A stretch of DNA of 64,000 nucleotides, from the NCBI RefSeq assembly GCF_024972735.1, contig NZ_CP087723.1, positions 1,364,001-1,428,000 of the forward strand. The letters are read 5' to 3'. Shown here one piece after another: positions 61,239 to 64,000 of the stretch. Position 1 is the stretch's first letter, and every line of letters begins with the position of its first letter. Under the pieces are notes generated by a model. That model saw only the letters and a list, made by a program, of their open reading frames with translations, did not search any database and had not been told where the DNA came from. The translations under genes were made by a program, and so were the position numbers. Source of the DNA: Halalkaliarchaeum sp. AArc-CO (GTDB taxonomy: Archaea > Halobacteriota > Halobacteria > Halobacteriales > Haloferacaceae).

Positions 61239-61503
61239 CCGTACGCGACCGAACGTATCCCGGTTACGCTAATAAGGCCTTCGAATCGCCCGAACCTCCG
61301 ATACCGATTCCAAACCGACCGGGGATAGAAACCCATTAAACCCTCCGCGTCCACCTCACAGTTGGGAACAGCACGGCCGCAAATCTGACTCGCCCGTACG
61401 GGCTTGGGATTGCGGAAGTGCATCGAGAGCTCCCGGCGGACCCACCAGTTCGTCGCGGAGTAGTCGGTGTTTCGCCTTCTGCGGCCGGCGTTCCAATCAG
61501 ACA

Positions 61504-61971
61504 ATGGCACGAATGCACACACGCCGACGCGGCTCGTCCGGTTCGGACAGGCCCGTCGCAGACGACCCACCGGAGTGGAGCGACGTCGAACCAGACGCGA
61601 TCGAGGAGCGCGTCCTCGAACTTGCAGACCAGGGGCACGATCCCAGCCAGATCGGCATGAAACTGCGCGACGAGGGCGTCAAGGGCGTCCCAGTCCCCGA
61701 CGTGAAACTCGCGACCGGCAAGAAGCTCACCGAGATCCTCGAGGAGAACGACGCCGACCCGGAGCTCCCCGAAGACCTCCGGAACCTGATGGAACGTGCC
61801 GTCCGCCTGCGCGAGCACATGCAGGAAAACCAGCAGGACCACAGCAACAAGCGGGCGCTTCAAAACACCGAAGCGAAGATCCGCCGCCTGGCTAACTACT
61901 ACCGCGGCGACAAGCTCGAGGAAGACTTCAAGTACAACTACGAGAACGCCGTCGAGCTGCTCGAAGAGTAA
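61504..61971 (+). CDS. rps15: 30S ribosomal protein S15
   Basis: A 155-residue archaeal/eukaryotic-type S15 (S13e). MARMHTRRRGSSGSDRPVAD then PPEWSDVEPDAIEERVLELA and GHDPSQIGMKLRDEGVKGVP form the archaeal N-terminal extension. LREHMQENQQDHSNKRALQN then TEAKIRRLANYYR is the S15 core. Start of a core operon that continues with recJ-like, pcc1 and rps3ae genes. Confidence 0.97.
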   Translation: MARMHTRRRGSSGSDRPVADDPPEWSDVEPDAIEERVLELADQGHDPSQIGMKLRDEGVKGVPVPDVKLATGKKLTEILEENDADPELPEDLRNLMERAVRLREHMQENQQDHSNKRALQNTEAKIRRLANYYRGDKLEEDFKYNYENAVELLEE

Positions 61972-61993
61972 CCCGAGACGACTCCCACCACCA

Positions 61994-63256
61994 ATGTCCG
62001 GAACCGACGCGGTCGGTCCGTCCGCCGACGCGACAAGCGTCGCCGCTACCGTCCGGGAGGCATCGTTCCTGACGCTGCTTTCCGACACTGACGGCGATGC
62101 GATCGCCGCTGCGGGACTCATCGCAGGCGCCGCACGGACCGCAGGGATCCCGTTTCAGGTCAGGTCGACCGACGACCCGAACGGCCTGCTTTCGACGGGA
62201 CTCCCGAACGACGGCCCGGACGAGCGGACGCTGGTTGTGGGACGCGAGTCGGCGATCGCCGACGCGTCCCTGCCAGGGAAGGTGTCGACAGCCGACGGGG
62301 AATCCGCTAGCGCGTCCGCCTACCGGACGGCAATCGAGCTCGACGACGATCCCGATCCGGTGCTCGCGCTCGCAGGCTCGATCGCGGCCGGGGCGGTACC
62401 CGGAGACGACGGCACCGCGGCGATCCTCGAACGCGCACGGGAACGGGACCGCCTCGAACAGCGACCCGGCGTCGGGCTGCCGGTTCGGGAGCTCACGGAC
62501 GGGCTCGGCCACTCTGTGCAGTTTCTCGCCCCGTTTTCGGGTGATCCCGATCGGACCGCGGAGATCCTCGACGAGTGGGGACTCCCGACGGACGCCGATG
62601 CGGGAGAGCTGGAACCCGGCCAGCAGGAACAGCTCGCCTCACTGCTCGCAATCGAGGTGACGACCGCCGAGGGGGCGGTCCCGGAGGCGGCGGCCGCGAT
62701 CGAGACAGCGTTGCGACCGTACGCGATCGACGGCCCGTTCGAAACGCTAGCCGGCTATGCGGAGGTACTCGACGTGCTGGCCCGCGAACGACCGGGAACC
62801 GCGATCGCGATCGCACTCGATCGCGACGACCGAGAAGGGCCGAACAGCTCGAACCGATCTCCCCAGCTTCGCGAGAGCGCACTCGAGGCGTGGCGCGCCC
62901 ACGCTCGAGGAACCCATCGAGCGATCGACGCCGCGACCACCGGGCGATACGACGGCTCGCTGCTCGCGCGCGTCGACGCCGACCCGGCCGTGCTGCCGAC
63001 GATCGCCAGACTTCTGTGCGACTACCGGTCGCCGGAGCCGGTCGTGGTCGTGATCCAGCAGGGCGCGGACGGTGCCGGCGGAGCAGCCGCCGGGGCGAAC
63101 CGGGATCCCGGGGGAGGTGGGCCGGCGCTCGGCGAGGCGTTCACGGACGTGGCTGCCGAATTCGACGGCACCGGCTCGGGAACGACCACAATCGCGACTG
63201 CGAGGTTCGACGGTGACCCCACCGAGTTCGCGGCCGCCATCAGGGAACAGCTATGA
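61994..63256 (+). CDS. RecJ-like DHH-family protein, reduced active site
   Basis: A 420-residue protein from ATG 61994, 22 bases after rps15. FLTLLSDTDGDAIAAAGLIA is the DHH-superfamily entry motif, with Ser in place of the first His. The DHH triplet and its histidines are not obvious, so the nuclease centre may be lost, as in several archaeal RecJ-like and Cdc45-related proteins. YRTAIELDDDPDPVLALAGS and ALGEAFTDVAAEFDGTGSGT-type C-terminal strands fit a DHHA1-like end. It overlaps pcc1 by 4 bases. Confidence 0.75.
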   Translation: MSGTDAVGPSADATSVAATVREASFLTLLSDTDGDAIAAAGLIAGAARTAGIPFQVRSTDDPNGLLSTGLPNDGPDERTLVVGRESAIADASLPGKVSTADGESASASAYRTAIELDDDPDPVLALAGSIAAGAVPGDDGTAAILERARERDRLEQRPGVGLPVRELTDGLGHSVQFLAPFSGDPDRTAEILDEWGLPTDADAGELEPGQQEQLASLLAIEVTTAEGAVPEAAAAIETALRPYAIDGPFETLAGYAEVLDVLARERPGTAIAIALDRDDREGPNSSNRSPQLRESALEAWRAHARGTHRAIDAATTGRYDGSLLARVDADPAVLPTIARLLCDYRSPEPVVVVIQQGADGAGGAAAGANRDPGGGGPALGEAFTDVAAEFDGTGSGTTTIATARFDGDPTEFAAAIREQL

Positions 63257-63606
63257 CAGGAAACACCGCCGACGTCGACACCGAATGGGACCGCGGGGAT
63301 CACCGCCGGTTCGCGCGGATCGAGACGGCACACGACGATCCAACGGCCGTCGCGGCCGCGGTCGCGCCGGACAACACCGCCGACGTCGACACTGAGGCGG
63401 TCGAATCCGACGGCGTGGTTCGAACCAGAATCCGGCGGGAGACGACCGGCGGGCTCCAGTCGACGGTGGACGACTACGTCGTCAACCTGATCGTCGCAGA
63501 GCGGCTCTCCGGGATCGCCGCCGACCACGCCGACGCCCTCGGCTATGACGGAAACAGCACCGACAGACGAACACGACACGAGACAGACGACACACATCAT
63601 GAGTGA
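63253..63606 (+). CDS. pcc1: KEOPS complex subunit Pcc1
   Basis: A 117-residue protein. RIETAHDDPTAVAAAVAPDN, then VVRTRIRRETTGGLQSTVDD and YVVNLIVAERLS is the Pcc1/LAGLIDADG-unrelated beta-alpha fold of the KEOPS tRNA t6A-modification complex. It overlaps the RecJ-like gene by 4 bases and rps3ae by 8, as usual in haloarchaea. The family is small and divergent; context supports the call. Confidence 0.85.
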   Translation: MTGNTADVDTEWDRGDHRRFARIETAHDDPTAVAAAVAPDNTADVDTEAVESDGVVRTRIRRETTGGLQSTVDDYVVNLIVAERLSGIAADHADALGYDGNSTDRRTRHETDDTHHE

Positions 63607-64000
63607 ACGATCAGTAAGCAAGCAGAAGCGAGGTAAGCGATGGTACACCGTGATCGCGCCCGAGCAGTTCGACCGGGCGGAGATCGGCGAGACCGTCGCG
63701 GAGGAACCGGACATGGTCATCGGACGAACCATCGAGACGACGCTGGGCGACATCACTGACGACGCCGGCGCGAACAACACGAAGTTGACGTTCAAGATCA
63801 CGGATGTCGGCTCCGACTCGGCGTATACGGAGTTCGTCAAACACGAGCTCACGCGGGACTACCTGCGATCGCTCGTGCGTCGGGGCGCATCGAAGATCGA
63901 CGCGTCGATCACGGTGCTCACGACCGACGACTACCGACTGCAGGTCCAGCCGGTCGCGTTTACGACCAAGCGTGCGGACCGCTCCCAGGAGGAAGCGATC
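63599..64000 (+). CDS. rps3ae: 30S ribosomal protein S3Ae, 5' part (runs off the right edge)
   Basis: It starts MSERSVSKQKRGKRWYTVIA and continues PEQFDRAEIGETVAEEPDMV, GRTIETTLGDITDDAGANNT and KLTFKITDVGSDSAYTEFVK, the N-terminal two thirds of archaeal S3Ae (S1e). About 134 codons are present and no stop is reached before base 64000. It is the last gene of the S15 operon and overlaps pcc1 by 8 bases. Confidence 0.97.
   Translation, partial: MSERSVSKQKRGKRWYTVIAPEQFDRAEIGETVAEEPDMVIGRTIETTLGDITDDAGANNTKLTFKITDVGSDSAYTEFVKHELTRDYLRSLVRRGASKIDASITVLTTDDYRLQVQPVAFTTKRADRSQEEAI

Overview
The window is haloarchaeal chromosome. The proteins are strongly acidic, coding GC is high, and the housekeeping genes are archaeal: Nop5 and fibrillarin, gamma-glutamylcysteine synthetase, archaeal CoaD, Pcc1, S15 and S3ae. 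SipW-type DUF1102 proteins and DUF7344-like regulators are also present. I cannot name the species from sequence alone.

Layout. Bases 1-1713 hold the 3' end of a type I restriction operon (HsdR plus a YgjP-type metallopeptidase). 1.9-5.1 kb is a sparse stretch of small hypothetical genes with a dispersed 19-bp repeat, ending at tRNA-Tyr. 5.3-15.8 kb is mostly core genome: a stand-alone RarA C-terminal-like protein, two protein-isoaspartate methyltransferase paralogues, a DUF1102 cluster, nop5-flpA, gshA and coaD, closed by tRNA-Arg(TCG).

16.0-32.3 kb is a mobile and defence island. It starts with a 405-bp mini-transposon carrying a ribbon-helix-helix gene. A minus-strand operon follows: prokaryotic Argonaute, a phospholipase D-SF3 ATPase fusion, an AddB-like protein, a Cas4/RecB-like nuclease and an AddA-like helicase-nuclease. 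The Argonaute gene is truncated at its 5' end by an IS whose transposase is itself broken. A second, intact IS splits a neighbouring gene. A tyrosine integrase closes the island.

32.5-61.2 kb appears to be a second integrated element of about 28.6 kb. Its left end holds a duplicated, partly degenerate 3' half of tRNA-Ala (32556-32595) beside its own integrase, and its right end is the intact tRNA-Ala(GGC) gene at 61167-61238. It carries a FokI-like nuclease, a RarA-C-like protein paired with a GHKL ATPase-metallopeptidase, a plasmid-type helicase, a train of ten small overlapping genes and PD-(D/E)XK nucleases. It also has a complete type I restriction system (hsdM-hsdS-hsdR plus a YgjP peptidase), a TBP paralogue, and a cluster of GIY-YIG, DUF6884 and possible abortive-infection genes.

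61.5-64.0 kb returns to the core genome: rps15, a RecJ-like protein, pcc1 and the start of rps3ae.

The strongest candidate for an unusual system is the Argonaute operon. It links a catalytically intact MID-PIWI module to a complete AddAB-like DNA-processing set and a PLD-ATPase fusion. All family assignments come from reading motifs; no searches were run.
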